Positions 1-11,760 of a stretch of DNA of 64,000 bases are shown here, in pieces. Source of the stretch: Protopterus annectens. Lineage: Eukaryota > Chordata > Ceratodontiformes > Protopteridae. Position 1 is the first letter of the stretch; each line of letters opens with the position of its first letter. Location of the stretch: NCBI RefSeq assembly GCF_019279795.1, contig NC_056738.1, positions 402,123,311-402,187,310 on the forward strand, given 5' to 3'. Below the pieces are notes generated by a model. It was not told the DNA's origin. It saw only the letters and a list, made by a program, of their open reading frames with translations, and did not search any database. Position numbers and translations under genes: made by a program.

Positions 1-460
1 CTCCTGACTACACCCCCCAAAACAACTACCCGGGCATGATGAATGTACTACATCAGAGCCACACTTCATGGACTGCCTGACAACCTGAGAGCTAAGGCTT
101 CAGAAGTCCAGCATGTCATTTTTAAAGCTCTTATACTTCATCTCTTCTGCTTCAACTGCTCATGTATAGACTCCAGGTACTTCAGTATTTTAAACGGATG
201 CTGAGGTGTATGTTTTTGTCCCAAACCAAATATATTACTTTCCCTGTCATTTGGTACAGGATTCCTGGATGCAGCCCCATCAGATCCCCTTCCAGAGACA
301 CAAGTGCTGATCTGCCACTGGATTCTTATAAAGGGGTTTGTGGAAGTCATGGACACTGTGCAAGTGTTCTGGTTTCTGAAGAGAAGGAGGCTGAAAGTCT
401 TGCTGCAAGGCTGTTTCATGGAAATCCTTATTCAAGTCTTCCAGGACTGGAGGGATAGTC
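1..460. other. Unassigned left edge
   Basis: I recognise no coding domain, RNA gene or repeat in this stretch on either strand. Short open frames exist on both strands but have no family motifs. It lies just beyond the 3' tail of the LINE to its right and may be that element's flank. Confidence 0.4.
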
Positions 461-565
461 AGGAGTCTAGGTAGGCCTGGAAGTTGACTGTAGCTTCACA
501 GGCAAGTACTAGACCCACTACTCGAGGGCCATTTTAAGCCTAGCCTTTTTTCCTGTGTGCGCTCC
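461..565 (-). repeat. LINE 3' tail
   Basis: The reverse complement contains AGGCTAGGCTTAAAATGGC and then GTCTAGTACTTGCC. Related wording occurs in the LINE fragment at 13,645-14,205 and at the end of the SINE at 34,300-34,362. This marks it as the recognition tail of the LINE family. Confidence 0.6.
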
Positions 566-847
566 AATTAATGGATTTCATTTGGTTAAAGACTGGCCTT
601 ATCCATCCCATAGCTGGTAATTATATATTACCTCTAATGAGGACAGCTAGTATCATACCATAGATAATGTGAAGGTGCACATGCATGGGATAAAGCATTT
701 AGGAACTGCCTCTACTAGTAGTACAGGGAACAGTCCTGGGGTAAATTTTCTGTTTTCCATACATAGATCCAAGTCCTTGAATATGAACAAGAATAAACTT
801 TGTTTTATGTAAATGGGCTATCTGTTCCAAAACAGCAGTATCTTCTC
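566..847 (-). other. LINE 3' region, no domain visible
   Basis: This interval lies between the RT remnant and the tail. The RT thumb region expected here is not seen in any minus-strand frame. It is probably untranslated LINE sequence or unrelated sequence left by a deletion. Confidence 0.35.
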
Positions 848-1369
848 CTAGACATACCTGTCCCTCCAAACCATCCTATTGACGTCACTGAAGAGGCTTA
901 TATTCCTAGACAGACTTTCTGATGCCATTGACCTGATGTGCTGTAACTCCATAAGTACAGACTTCCAAAGTATCCAATAATGCATTTTCTGGCATTTATG
1001 GTACCAGTTATTTGTTTGGGATAAACCTTCCTGCAGGATGGCAAAGTCACTTGGAGATTCATTGACTACTGACTTGTAATCATCTGCAAACATAGTCAGC
1101 CAGAGCACTTTGGTATTTGCTTTTACTTTAGAAAAGTGGATGCAAAACAGGAGAGATCCCACTACAGAACTCTGGGGAACTCCACAGGTAACTGGTCTCT
1201 TTGTAGAGGTAACTCCCCCTATTTTGATTTCGTGTGTCCCATCTGTGAGCCAGTTAGAAAACCAGCAGGTGGCATAAGGGTTTATTCCCAGTTTAATTAG
1301 CTTTTCTATGCTTGAGTGAGAAATTTTGTCAAAAGTTTTTGCCAGGCTGAGGTATGTCATGTGTACCAT
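848..1369 (-). pseudogene. LINE reverse transcriptase palm remnant
   Basis: The translation reads AKTFDKISHSSIEKLIKLGI, then WFSNWLTDGTHEIKIGG, RPVTCGVPQSSVVGSLLF and MFADDYK. These match the LINE RT series A-FD...SH, W...WL, RP-T-GVPQGS-LGPLLF and FADD. The two catalytic aspartates of FADD survive, but the GVPQGS glycine is changed. The neighbouring frame on the 5' side holds the RT start. It is a dead fragment; no start codon can be assigned. Confidence 0.8.
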
Positions 1370-1483
1370 TTTGCCTTCATCTACTGCACTGGTGACCTTT
1401 TCAAAAAACTACCAAGCTGAGTAAGCATGACTTGCCCTCGACAAATTCAACAAGATTAGTCCAGTTTACAGAGGTTCCCTATG

Positions 1484-1795
1484 TCACCGTTTATTAGTCC
1501 CACAAGTCTTTTTATTTCCTTTGCAGGAGTGACTGTAGCTGTTCTCTATATACTTGGTACAAAATCTGTATGGAAGGCTGAGATTGAACAGTGTTGTTAG
1601 GAGTGTGGCTAAATCATGTTTCAAGTTATTTTTGATGCATCCACAGATATTGTCAGGACCCACTGATGCAGTATTTTTAGCTTTTAATATGACTTTTAGG
1701 ACTTGTTTTTTTGTAACCGCTGTAGGCAAGCAAGTTTCAGGTACACCTTGAGGGACAGAGAGAGTGGTAAAGTTATTGCCAAAACTAATTGGCAA
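1484..1795 (-). pseudogene. LINE RT N-terminal remnant
   Basis: The translation contains VTKKQVLKVILKAKNTASVG followed by PDNI, then LATLLTTLFNLSL. This is the usual wording upstream of the LINE palm (EV...L..LK..KS.GPD.I ... LFN.SL). It precedes the palm remnant on the same strand but in another frame, so at least one indel separates them. Confidence 0.7.
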
Positions 1796-2118
1796 GTAGG
1801 TTCTCTATATCTTTAACCTCAGTGCAGGTAACACTGCTCACAATAAGCTCAGTGCATTGGAGTATTGGGTTTTTGAGATCGCAAACATAACTAAAACAAA
1901 ACGCCTTGTGATAGTCTTTGGTCTGGGTAGCTCTTTAGCCTCAAACATTGCTTTGGTGGAATTTATTAAGATCCCGAATTGATTATTTCAGTGATAAGGG
2001 CTTTAACCTTCTGGGAATTAATCAACTTTTGGTCAAAATTCTTCTTTCATTATAAAGCATGTTTATATTACAGTTCCACCATGTGAATTTATTTCAGGAA
2101 TTTGCCATGCACTTGTTC
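1796..2118 (-). other. LINE linker between endonuclease and RT
   Basis: This is the spacer between the endonuclease and RT remnants. All minus-strand frames contain stops. No separate domain is visible. Confidence 0.4.
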
Positions 2119-3175
2119 CTATGGGGTAAAGCTGGATCTATGCAGCTGTTTATATGCTGGTAATAGTGTGGTGGTGTATGTTTCTACACATTCAGCAGAG
2201 TTTGGTGGGAATATGAAGCTTAGGAGTATATAGTTTGTCTTAAAAAAAATTGTAAATATACCTTGTGTGGAAGGAATCTCTGGTTTCAATTTTATTTTAA
2301 AGGAGACTGCTTTATGGCCAAACCTAACAAGTGATGAAGATATGCAAGTGATGGTGCAAGAAGCTCCCATATCAGTAAGGACAAGATCCAAAATGTTATT
2401 TCCCCCAATGGGCACTCTGTCAAAATACCATGGAAAATTTTAGCAAAGTCCAGGTTTATTCTGGATGGTCCGGTTTCCTCCCACATTCCTAAGACATGCA
2501 TCTGGAGTGTTTCTCCCCGGGCCTCCATCTCAATCAGACTTTACTAATAAACAAATGATAAATAAATCACTGTACTTGTGTACTTCTGCTGGTGTAGGTT
2601 TCCCATTCAAAGTTGTATAATTTATGTCATCTAGGAAAATGGTACTGGGTTTAATACAGTGATTCTAGTTCCTTTAGATAGCATGGTTTTCTTATGTCAT
2701 GTAGGGAGTCCTATAACTGGATAATATATGGTATGGGACCTTTCTGATGGTTATTTGGACATGAAGAAGCTCTAGGGCATCATGCTGCTTTATCAGCCTT
2801 GATAAGAGTCTCTTCTGAATGTAGAAAAAGAACTCGCCCCAACCCCCTCCTGCACAGTAGCTGATCTATGTGTGGAAGGCATTATAGCTCTGCACGGCCA
2901 AACTGCTCTGTCATTCTAGACATCTCAGTCAGTACACAGATGTCAACATCCTAGTGTGTGACAAGGGCTTGTAGGTAGTGGAGTTTGTTTAGGCTCCTAG
3001 CATTGATCAGTAACACCTTCATAGTTTCCTTTGCTTGTTTGATCTTGGCAGGTTTATCAGGATGACATTGCCTAAAGGCACTACAAGGATGGACAACTGC
3101 AGGTCAGCCACAGCAAAGCAGAGTGGTTTATCAATCATATCCTCCATGGTCTATCAATCATATCCTCTCAGGCTG
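2119..3175 (-). pseudogene. LINE apurinic-type endonuclease remnant
   Basis: Near 3,040-2,930 the reverse complement reads MKVLLINARSLNKLHYLQAL and then DVDICVLTE, which match the NARSL and DI..LTE blocks at the start of the APE-type endonuclease of CR1/L2 LINEs. Near 2,415 it reads NNILDLVLTD, the conserved LDLVLT block. The frame is broken several times. The domain nicks target DNA to prime reverse transcription in intact elements; this copy cannot be functional. Confidence 0.7.
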
Positions 3176-3793
3176 ACAAATGTTGGACCCCCTTTGAATA
3201 CCAAAAACTAAGCCAATTACTGAAATCTATTATCTGATTTCAATCTTTCCATTCATCACTGATGGGTATGGTTCCAAGCCCTCGGAACAGAGTCAGCCTT
3301 TTTACCAAGCTCACACCAGCCAAAAAAACTCTCGAGCTAAGCTTCTTCCCAGACTACCCTTCTCCCTGTTACCTCAAATCTCATTTGCCGTAAAGCTGCG
3401 TTTCAGCTGAACTCTCAGCTAAGTGGAACTTTATTTGATATTTGTGTGGAAAACTTTTGATATCTTCATTTTTATTGCATGACTAGTATTTCTAGTCTGT
3501 TTTCTTCTGTCAGACCTTGTTTTTTTCCTTCTCTATTCTACTCGTTGGTAAACTTTCAAGTACCATTGTTGGTACGGCCTTTCCTCCCTTACCCTTGTGG
3601 TATTCCTTCAATACCATAGCTGGTATTTTTCTTTCGTGTCTAGCCTGTTCGGATTGGTTTTAGTAAGGTGTTTCTGTTTTCTCGCTTACATATCACTGTA
3701 CTGATACTGGTACAATTGTGACTTTTTTAAACAGTGTTTGACTTGCTAGTTCTGACTGGTTATACTGTTGGCCTGTGGTGTGTTTCTATCAAG

Positions 3794-6275
3794 ATGTCAG
3801 ATAAGAAAGGTACTTCAGGTTTTAAGCATTGTGCTTCATGTAATGGCAAGTTACCTAATAGTGATTCTCACAATGATTGTGTATACTGTTTTTGGTGCAG
3901 CCTCCTTGTAACATTTGTTAGATTTTCAGTCGACACACTCAATGAGTGCAAAAATAAACTAATACTGAAAGAATTACTTAAGTCTCCCTTTTCAGAGGCC
4001 ATTTCTGCAATAGAGGTCTCAATCCCTCCTACTAAAGACAAAACGAGGTCCCACTCAGTTCCGTCCTCACCACATGGTGATCAGGGTAAGCCTGTCAAAT
4101 AAAAGGTCCCAAAGTTCTCTTCGGAGCATAAATCTGCCTCTACGGCTCCATCTTCCTCGGCTCCAAGCATCTCAAAACCTTTGATACGAGCACCAGTTTC
4201 GGCACCGATCCTGCTTCCAGCACTGATTACAGACCTCACCACACCTATTTTGACTTTGGTACCTGTGGCCACTTTGGCTCGGGGAACACCTTTGATACCT
4301 TCATCAGTTACAATTTTGGAACAGACCATTTCGGCTCAGTGTCACTTTGGCACAGAGCGTTTTATCGACAAAATTGGATTTGACCATTACTACCGGTCTC
4401 AAAACTTGAGACTTCAGTACCAGCAGACCTTGCACCACAGACCCGATACTCCCCTTCCATAGATCCATTTCTCAGCCCGGTATATAGCACATTCATTGAA
4501 CATCCTCACTCCCCATCTGGAGTATCCACTAGATCCACCAGGAGCCTATTGGAACATGATGTGGTGCATCTTGTGGACCAGCTGTTGGTAGCCAGGGGGA
4601 TACCCTTACTTTTAAGAACCCATCCACCTGCAGGAATTGGGTTGGTTTCTCCATGGACTCAGTCTTATACTCCTCTGACCATTTCGGTTCCGAAGCCTTC
4701 TGCTCCGAAATCCTTCTCAGAACCCATTACTGTGGCTCCTATAGTGCACTTCACTCCAGCTCAGAGTTTGTCCCCTTGGTCTTCGGTTCCTGTGGAACTG
4801 GTCCTTCCTCAAACTGGGGATTGGGGGGGCAGGCGCTTCAGCCTGGGGCACGGAGCTGTGTTTCTCCTCTGTTCCATCCTCAGTGCCGATAGCCACGTCT
4901 GCACCAATCCTGCTTGAGGCTCCATCCATGGGGGTGGGTTCAGAGTGAAGTGTGACCCCAATCCCAAGGTTGTCTTTCTTGGTTCCAGGCTCCCATCCCT
5001 CTTTGAGCAGACCTGCTTTCCATGCAATGGAGAGGGCTGTTGCTTCTGGAAGCACTCCTTTGATGCCAGAACCCCAGTTTTCACCCCCTGAGCTACAGCT
5101 GCCACAGACCACCCCCCTAGAACACTGGGTACAGAAGCCGCAGGACACCCCTGTTCAGGGTACCCACTCTTTCGAGTCCTCCTTAGAGACTCCCACTGAG
5201 GAGCTCCCTCGAATGACGATGTGCAAGAGGAAGCACATGGACTCGCCAGAGGAGTTCTTAACAGAAGATGGTGAAGTCTCCCCTCGGTCACCTCCTGATG
5301 ATGTCACCTTCAGACATCCTGGAAATGCTAAAGCAGAGAGGTGACTGGAAGCCCTCCAACCCTTTGTCTGAGAAGTCCGTGTTCCTGCAGGCTTTTTGTG
5401 CATGGCCTTCTACCTCTTGGGTGACCCTGCCTGTCGATGAGCTCACCCAGCTCATCGTGCAGCACACTTGGAAGAACCCTGACTCCATTGAGGCAATCCC
5501 TCAGAGACCTGACAAAATTCTTTCCCCTCCCGAGAACCCGTATTGGTCCAAAGGGTTACCAGTCAATGCTAGGGTAGTGGCGGCTAAACAAAAGGATTTG
5601 GCTGAGGAAATTCCCACAGTCCACCCACCAAACAGGGAGTCCCAGTGGTGGACAGACTTGGGAAGAGAGTTTTTGCATCAGGGACCTTTGGTATATGGTC
5701 CCTGAACTATTTGGCATTTTTACGAGGCTCCACAGGCACTTGATCTCTGAACTCTCTGGGACACTTGCAGGACAGGTGTCTGATGAGGTCAGGGACAAAG
5801 TGGCCTTGCAGCTTGCAACCCTGGAATCGATATCCAACTCATCCATGAGGTTGCTTTCACATGCGACTGAAGGGGTGGCCAGAGCAGCGGGTTCGGGCAT
5901 TGTCATGAGGCATCATGCCTGGATGCACATTTGTGACCTCATGGACCCCTTAAAGTCTTCCTTTTTGAATGCTCCCATTGAAGCATTGTCCCTTTTTGGC
6001 TCCAAAGTAAAGGACACACTAGTCAGGTGTGAGCAAGATGGAAAGACCCTGCCTGGCATAGGCCTACGGTTTTTCAATCCTCAATGTACCTTCTCCAGGA
6101 ATCAGAGTGGGAAAATGCGGTACAAAAATCTCAGGATCCTTTAAGTGCCATGTATGATGCCCTCAGGGGCAGAGGAGGTAACAATTCTGGCAGATGCCCC
6201 TACAGAGGCAGAGGGGGTCCTCGTAACCAAGGCTTCAGGGATTACTTCCCTGGACAGCCTTACCAGCACTCCTGA
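3794..6275 (+). pseudogene. DIRS gag-like protein, alpha1
   Basis: I take the ATG at 3,794 because MSDKKGT lines up with MSEKVNN, the gag start of the other copies. The next residues form a Cys/His cluster (CASCNGKLPNSDSHNDCVYC), presumably metal-binding. The middle is poorly conserved and crosses several frames. Near 5,900-6,010 the conserved gag block appears as MRHHAWMH then FLNAPIEALSLFGSKVKD. The C-terminus near 6,160-6,275 is Gly/Arg-rich (GRCPYRGRGGPRNQG), suggesting nucleic-acid binding. Confidence 0.65.
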
Positions 6276-6287
6276 GGAGCAGCCTAA

Positions 6288-7160
6288 TTGCTTACCTCTG
6301 GAAGCAGTCGCTGGTCGTTTCTCTCTGCACCAAACTGCCTGGCAATCTATTACCACCGATCATTGGGTACAGAGTATCATCACCAGAGGTTACACCATTC
6401 CCCTTTTTTTCAACCAAATCTTCTGAGAAAACTTCCAGATGTCCCACCCAGTCAACAGGAAGCAGCAGCTTCAGAGATAATAAAGCTGTCAAAAAAAAAA
6501 AAAAAAAGCGTCATCCAACCAGTCCCACCAGATCAATGTGGATCCAGATTTTACTCTATTCTTTTTTGGTGCCAAAAGAAGGCAGGGGACTGGAGGCCCA
6601 TTTTGGATCTCAGCAGCTTAAACAAGTCTGTCATGCAAACCAAATTCCAGATGGTCACTGTTCAGTCTATTCTCCCCCCTTTTTGAGAGAAGGTGATTGG
6701 ATGTGCTCGACAGATCTTCAGGATGCACATTACCACATCAAGGTGGACAAATGCTCCAAGAGTTTGCTTTGCTTCCGGCTAGGGGCCAGTCATCAATTTT
6801 GTGCCCTGCCATTCGGTCTCTCTACAGCCCCCAGAGTGTTCACGAAATGCATGGTAGTGGTCACAGCTCACTTGAGACTACAAGGATTCTGGGTGTTTTC
6901 ATATTTGGATGACTGGCTCCTCGCCACCCCCACCGAGCATCTTCTGGTAACAGCACTGCATTATACTCTCTGGCAAAATTGTTAGGAATAATGATACATT
7001 GGGAGAAATCAAACCTTACTCCTACACAACAAATAGAATTCATTGAAGCAGTGTTCAATACCCAGCTCCGAGTGATACTCTCACAAATGTTTCAGCAACG
7101 GAAGTTCTTCAGGCCCTGGGTTCTATGCCAGCTTCGATTCCAATAGTGCCACTAGTGAAG
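6288..7160 (+). pseudogene. DIRS reverse transcriptase, alpha1
   Basis: Recognisable blocks in order are DWRPILDLSSLNKSV, FQMVTVQSILPPF, DWMCSTDLQDAHYHIKV, FCALPFGLSTAPRVFTKCM and the catalytic box YLDDWLL near 6,902. The YxDD aspartates are intact. Frameshifts and the A-run at 6,491-6,507 break the reading frame. It continues without a clear gap into RNase H. Confidence 0.8.
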
Positions 7161-7299
7161 CTACATATGCAATATTGCAATGGCTCCCCAACTATCACCC
7201 CCTCTATTACCAGATTCGAATAACCAACTCCTGCAGACAGGACCTCCCTTTGGTGGATGAGGCCAGACACAGAACTTTGGAGTCACCCATTTCAATCCC

Positions 7300-7945
7300 C
7301 TCAGCTCACAGCCATTGTGACCATGGATGCTTCCCTGATCGGATGGGGGGGCTATTTCAAGGGGGAGACTGTCCAAGGCACATAGCCCACCTGCATATCC
7401 GTGTTCTGGAACTGAGCGCAGTGATGTTAGCGTTACAGGCCTTTCATTCGGCTCTCCCTTCTGGGACAATAGCATTTCAATCAGACAATATGTTAGTGGT
7501 CTGGTACATCAATAAGCAAGGAGGAACCAAATCCTACCCGGTCAAGAAGCCATGAGAATTTGGCAGTGGGCGACAGCTTAAAACTGCTTTCTGATAGCAA
7601 CGCATATCCTGGGGAGCTCCAATGCAATTGCAGACAAACTGTGCAGATGCATCCTCCTGCCTCACGAGTGGTCCATCAACCCCGAGGTGGTGATAGAAAT
7701 CTTCAGCCACTGGGGCCAGCCTTGCTGCAGATCTTTTCACCTCTCCTTCGAACAAGTGCAGCAGCTATTTTGCCCTTCTCTCCCCCACAGCAGGAGTCTC
7801 CAAGGGACACTCTAATCCAGGATTGGCCCACAGGACTTCTTTATGCCTATCCTCCTATTCCCCGGATTCCACAATTTCTAAAGAAAGCTCTTCAGTTGAG
7901 ATGCAAGGTGATCCTCATAGCTCCATTCTGGCCTCGATAAGTTTG
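7300..7945 (+). pseudogene. RNase H and methyltransferase-like domain, alpha1
   Basis: RNase H is shown by VTMDASLIGWGGYFKGE near 7,318 and SDNMLVVWYINKQGG near 7,482. The following block (HEWSINPEVVIEIF then HWGQPCC) matches the region of DIRS elements that has been described as methyltransferase-like. The frame is broken at several points. In the other copies the same block continues to an FPP/LPP motif. Confidence 0.65.
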
Positions 7946-8079
7946 GATCCACTTTCTTCGGCCTCATCTAGTATACCTGCCATGGATTCTGGACCATCTT
8001 CCAGATCTGATTACTCACCCCCAAGGGTTGAGCCACCCAAATCTGTCCAGTCTCAAGCTGACAGCTTGGTTTCTCCACT

Positions 8080-9015
8080 TCCATTAGTTGCCAGGCAAGT
8101 TAATCTCTCCTTGCCTGTTCGAGACATCATCCTGGCCTCTCGTAAACCATCCACCAGCAGACTATATCAGGATAAATGGAAAAGGTTCTCCATCTGGTCT
8201 AAGGATAACATGCTAGACCCTTATTCGGCTCCAGTAATTGCAGTGCTTCAATACTTGGCTAAGTTTTTTTGATAATGGAGCCTCTGCATCTACTGTATGA
8301 GTACGCCTAGCAGTAATTTCTAATTTCCACAAAGGTATAGATGATACCCTTCTTATCTCTTTACGTCTATGCAAGGCCTTCCTCAAGGGAACCTCGCATA
8401 TCAGGCCTCCTGTCAGACAGCCTGTGGAACCATGGAACCTCACACTTTAGTCCTTCAGTCTTTGATTCAAAACCTTTTGAACCTGCTGCGAAGCTTGAAC
8501 CAAAGGTTTTGTCTTGTAAATGTTTGTTTTTGGTAGCCATCATGTCTGCCAGAAGGGTCTCGGAGCTGCAGGCATTGTGTATCTGGTCTTCCATCTTTCC
8601 TTCCCAAAGTTGTTTTTGAATTCTCCATTAACCAGACCATTGACCTACCAATGTTCTTTCTGAATTTTTCCAATAAAGGAGAGTACTGCCTTCACTCCTT
8701 GGATGTACACAGGCAACTGAGATTTTACCTAGACAGGACTAAACCTATCCATAAGTCTGAACAGCTTTTCATCTCCTTTTCTGGGCCCAGAATGGGAGAT
8801 GCTGTTTCCAACATTACATTATCGAAATGGCTAAGGGACAGCATATGTTTCATCTATTCCCTCAGTAACGAACCTATGCCAAAACTTAAAGCTCAATCCA
8901 CTAGATCTATGGCAACATCTGTAGCTTTCCATTCCAGGGTTTCCATGGATGACATCTGCACAGCAGCTACTTGGGCTAAGCCTCATACCTTTATCAATCA
9001 AGAAGATGAACACAG
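8080..9015 (+). pseudogene. Tyrosine recombinase, alpha1
   Basis: The N-terminal half reads RDIILASRKPSTSRLYQDKW then KRFSIW. The catalytic half has SARRVSELQAL (first Arg), SLDVHRQLRFYLDRTK, a motif AQSTRSMATS at the usual HxxR position, and ATWAKPHTFIN. The expected His of HxxR reads Gln, and the nucleophile Tyr expected after HTFINH falls at a damaged place. Frameshifts near 8,270 and 8,620 split it. The copy could not integrate by itself. Confidence 0.75.
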
Positions 9016-9181
9016 ATGGAACGTTAAGCTAAGACATAACTTCTTTTTTTGCTAAAATCACATCATTCTTGGAGAAGGCAGAATGATGCTCAGTGCTAAG
9101 CTCATAAGCCCAACCCCCTGGACACAGTCTGAGAACTCCAGCATGTGTCTCTTCATATAGTCCAGGGAAGTACACCTGAAG
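9016..9181. other. Possible alpha1 end and flank
   Basis: This stretch holds no coding motif. It should contain the 3' end of alpha1, but I find no clear match to the alpha terminal repeat of A or F. Confidence 0.3.
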
Positions 9182-9204
9182 TATATGAACGAATAAGCAG
9201 AAAC
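9182..9204 (+). repeat. Candidate target duplication of PLE-1, left
   Basis: TATATGAACGAATAAG followed by CAGAAAC recurs at 12,591-12,613 with a single mismatch. It flanks PLE-1. It may instead be a shared PLE 3' end, since TGAACAAAAC follows both copies. Confidence 0.45.
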
Positions 9205-9559
9205 ACCAATAAACTGATGAACAAAACCACGGTGACCAGATTTACCAGCTTTTAATAACAGTCGTACTCAGTAAAACTCTAGCACCTCGGCTCAAAAAGC
9301 CTTCCAGGAGCAAAATCTTAAGACTGCCTTCTTATATACAAAAAAATTCCTCCCCATTACACAATTAAACAATTAAGCAATAACACAATTAAATTAAACA
9401 AGGTTTAGATGGCAAGCTAACCACATCTAATTAACATTAAGTTCCCTAGGGGACAATGTTAAAAACTTTAAAATAAACTCTCCTTATACAGTAATTTCTG
9501 TTTTACATCAAAATCAAACATTTCTCCATTTACCTTTTCCAAAACTGTCCCCTTCAGGC

Positions 9560-9960
9560 TATTTGGGCTACAACCATGATGGTATTTAAAATGTTTTGCT
9601 AGAGGGCTTTCAAGTTTACCATTCTTGATGTCTCAAATGTTCTTGCAGTTTAAGTTTAAAAGCCCTCAGTCTCTCCAATATAAAATATGCCACAACAACA
9701 TTTTAAAGCATAAGTTACGCTGTCTGACAACAGTATTTACCAGTGGGTTTAAATAAAACCCCACTAATTCTATCAAATGACTGCGCAATATAATCACAGC
9801 TAATATATTTGTTGCAAGGAAAAGTGCCCATAAGTTGCTCTACTAAAATATCCGTCGGTTGTTCAAATCTATGAACTACAATATCCCTAATATTTCGTCC
9901 CCTCTTATAAGAAAACATTGGGGCTCTTAATTTTTGCAAATCCTTATATTTCCATAAGAA
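9560..9960 (-). pseudogene. PLE-1 GIY-YIG endonuclease
   Basis: The minus strand reads MGTFPCNKYISCDYI, a remnant of the Cys-rich linker, and then CCCGIFYIGE near 9,718-9,680, the GIY..YIG core. The stretch after it is broken by stops. In PLEs this domain makes the target-site nick. It follows the RT on the same strand. Confidence 0.7.
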
Positions 9961-10001
9961 ATCCCAATGATACAACTTTAACTTCACTAAGAATATTGTA
10001 G

Positions 10002-11760
10002 TTAGCAACTATAGCTTTTCTCATTTCTATAACTTTTATAACTAGTAGTACCCTTTAGCTCAGATTTTTCATCCATCTTTTTATGAGCACTCTCCAATGG
10101 TTCTTCTATTAGCTCTTTATTATAACCCCTTCCAAGAAACATATTTGCAGTTTTCACCCACTCTTCTCTCAAAGCATTTTTATCATTACATAGATGAGAG
10201 ATGTGCAAACTGCCCATAAGGAAGCGCTTTGATTGTAGGAGGTGGGTGGCAACTATTTGCATTCAAAAATTGATTTCATCAAACTTACTTATTCATTCCA
10301 GCTTTTATAAATCCATTACAACTACCTTGTAAAGAAATACCTAAAAAGACATTAGTTCCACATGTAGCCCATCAAATTTAATGCCAAACCTATTTGTATG
10401 TCCTCTACAAAATGTTCCACATTTTCTGACCCTCCTTTACAAAGAAAAATGAAGTCATCTATAAATCTGTAATATCTAACATTTACAGAAAAATTCATGT
10501 TTATAGAGATATTCTCTTTCAAATAAACCCATAAATAGATTAGCATACATAAGGGCAAATGGAGCCTCCATAGCCATACCTTGTAATTGGTGATAAATGA
10601 TCTTAAATTCAAAAAAATTGCGTGTTAAGCTATAAAGTATACCAAATCGATAATATAACAAGCCATTGGACTATCTCCCAAGAAAAGATTTAATGCTTCC
10701 ATTCCAAAATTATGACATATGCCCGTATAGAAGCTTTTCACATCTATGGTGACCCAATACATGTTACTTTCCCATTGGTTATCTGATATTTTTTGTAAAA
10801 AATCAAAAGAATCTTTAATTCAAGATGGCAACCTAACCACATCTAATATTTATGCAAAAGTAATCCAATGTTATGTAAAAAAAATATTGGCAAGCCGCCA
10901 CAATGGGTCTTGCCAGGTGGATGTTGCATATTTGTATAGCTCTTAGGGAGGCAGTAAAAATGAGCCATTTTACATCCCTTTTTCAACATCAACTTGGGAA
11001 AGATATCGTAATCTAAACCCTTTGTTTAATAACGGGTAGTGATGTTCTAACTCTTCATTTTAATCCCTGTATATTCACAACTTTTTATAAACCTTTTCAT
11101 CATTTAACAGTTCATAACACATTTACATACTGCGAAACATGCATCACAACAATATTACCCTTGAGGTCTTTATGATTAACTTCCTTTGATTTCCAAATTA
11201 CTTCAAGGCTTGCCATTCATTTCTAGTTAAATTGTAACATACTTCACTTTTATTCACCATAAAATTAGAAAATGCTTTTTCTATCCCATAAGTAATCACA
11301 GCTTGAAATTTTTCGATACCTGCATGTCTAAATGAAGGTATGAAACTTTTATATAGTGTCAGTGTTCAAACAATATACATTACATTCATTTTCTATACTC
11401 GAAGCACATGAAAAAAATGTATCATTTAAAGTATCATCTCCTTCAAACTCAGAGTCAATGCTGATTTCAGTTATCTGTTGATTACTTTTCTACATAATTT
11501 TGTTTGTCCCAAAATAGTCTCTCAGATGTAGTTTTCAGTCGAAATGCTTCAATTTTCAATTCATAAAGTCTAGGCAGTACTGTTGGAATGAACTTTAAAC
11601 CACAATGTACTGCAGATAACAAAGCTTCACTTTAAGTACTATTAGATAAATTAATAACTGAACATTGTGAAAGACTAATATTCCGGATCAATACCATCTT
11701 GTTCTCCTACCCTGAAAATACTGTTGCCTCTCTCTCTGTTACGAAAAGGTTCTTGCATTT
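10002..11760 (-). pseudogene. PLE-1 reverse transcriptase
   Basis: Blocks in order on the minus strand are GLKFIPTVLPRLYELKIEAF (N-terminal, near 11,600), VTIDVKSFYTGI (motif A, near 10,750), MAMEAPFALMYANLFMG (near 10,570) and YYRFIDDFIFL (catalytic DD, near 10,460). These are the usual PLE RT signatures. The fragment ending near 10,005 covers the region between RT and linker. Multiple frameshifts make it non-functional. Confidence 0.75.

Larger units (their letters stand above)
461..3260 (-). mobile_element. CR1/L2-type LINE, degenerate copy
   Basis: Read on the minus strand, this stretch gives remnants in the normal order of a non-LTR retrotransposon: an apurinic-like endonuclease start near 3,170, more endonuclease near 2,415-2,119, the RT N-terminal region at 1,795-1,484, the RT palm at 1,369-848, and a 3' tail at 565-461. 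Frames are broken by stops and shifts throughout. The thumb part of the RT is missing between the palm and the tail, so there is an internal deletion. I place it in the CR1/L2 group from the RT wording and the tail. The exact clade is uncertain. Confidence 0.75.
3280..9150 (+). mobile_element. DIRS element alpha1, decayed plus-strand copy
   Basis: Gag, RT, RNase H, methyltransferase-like and tyrosine recombinase remnants follow one another in DIRS order on the plus strand. The wording is closest to copies A and F, so I group it as alpha. I could not identify intact terminal inverted repeats or an ICR, so both boundaries are approximate. The 3,280-3,793 leader shows no convincing TATA box. Several frameshifts, and a run of 17 A at 6,491-6,507 in the RT, show it is old. 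Confidence 0.75.

Noticed and set aside
138..458. Open frames on both strands at the left edge
   Set aside because: They overlap each other, are about 95 codons, and show no motif or homology wording.
6491..6507. Run of 17 A as a possible poly(A) tail of a retrogene
   Set aside because: RT coding wording continues on both sides, so it is an expansion inside the RT remnant.
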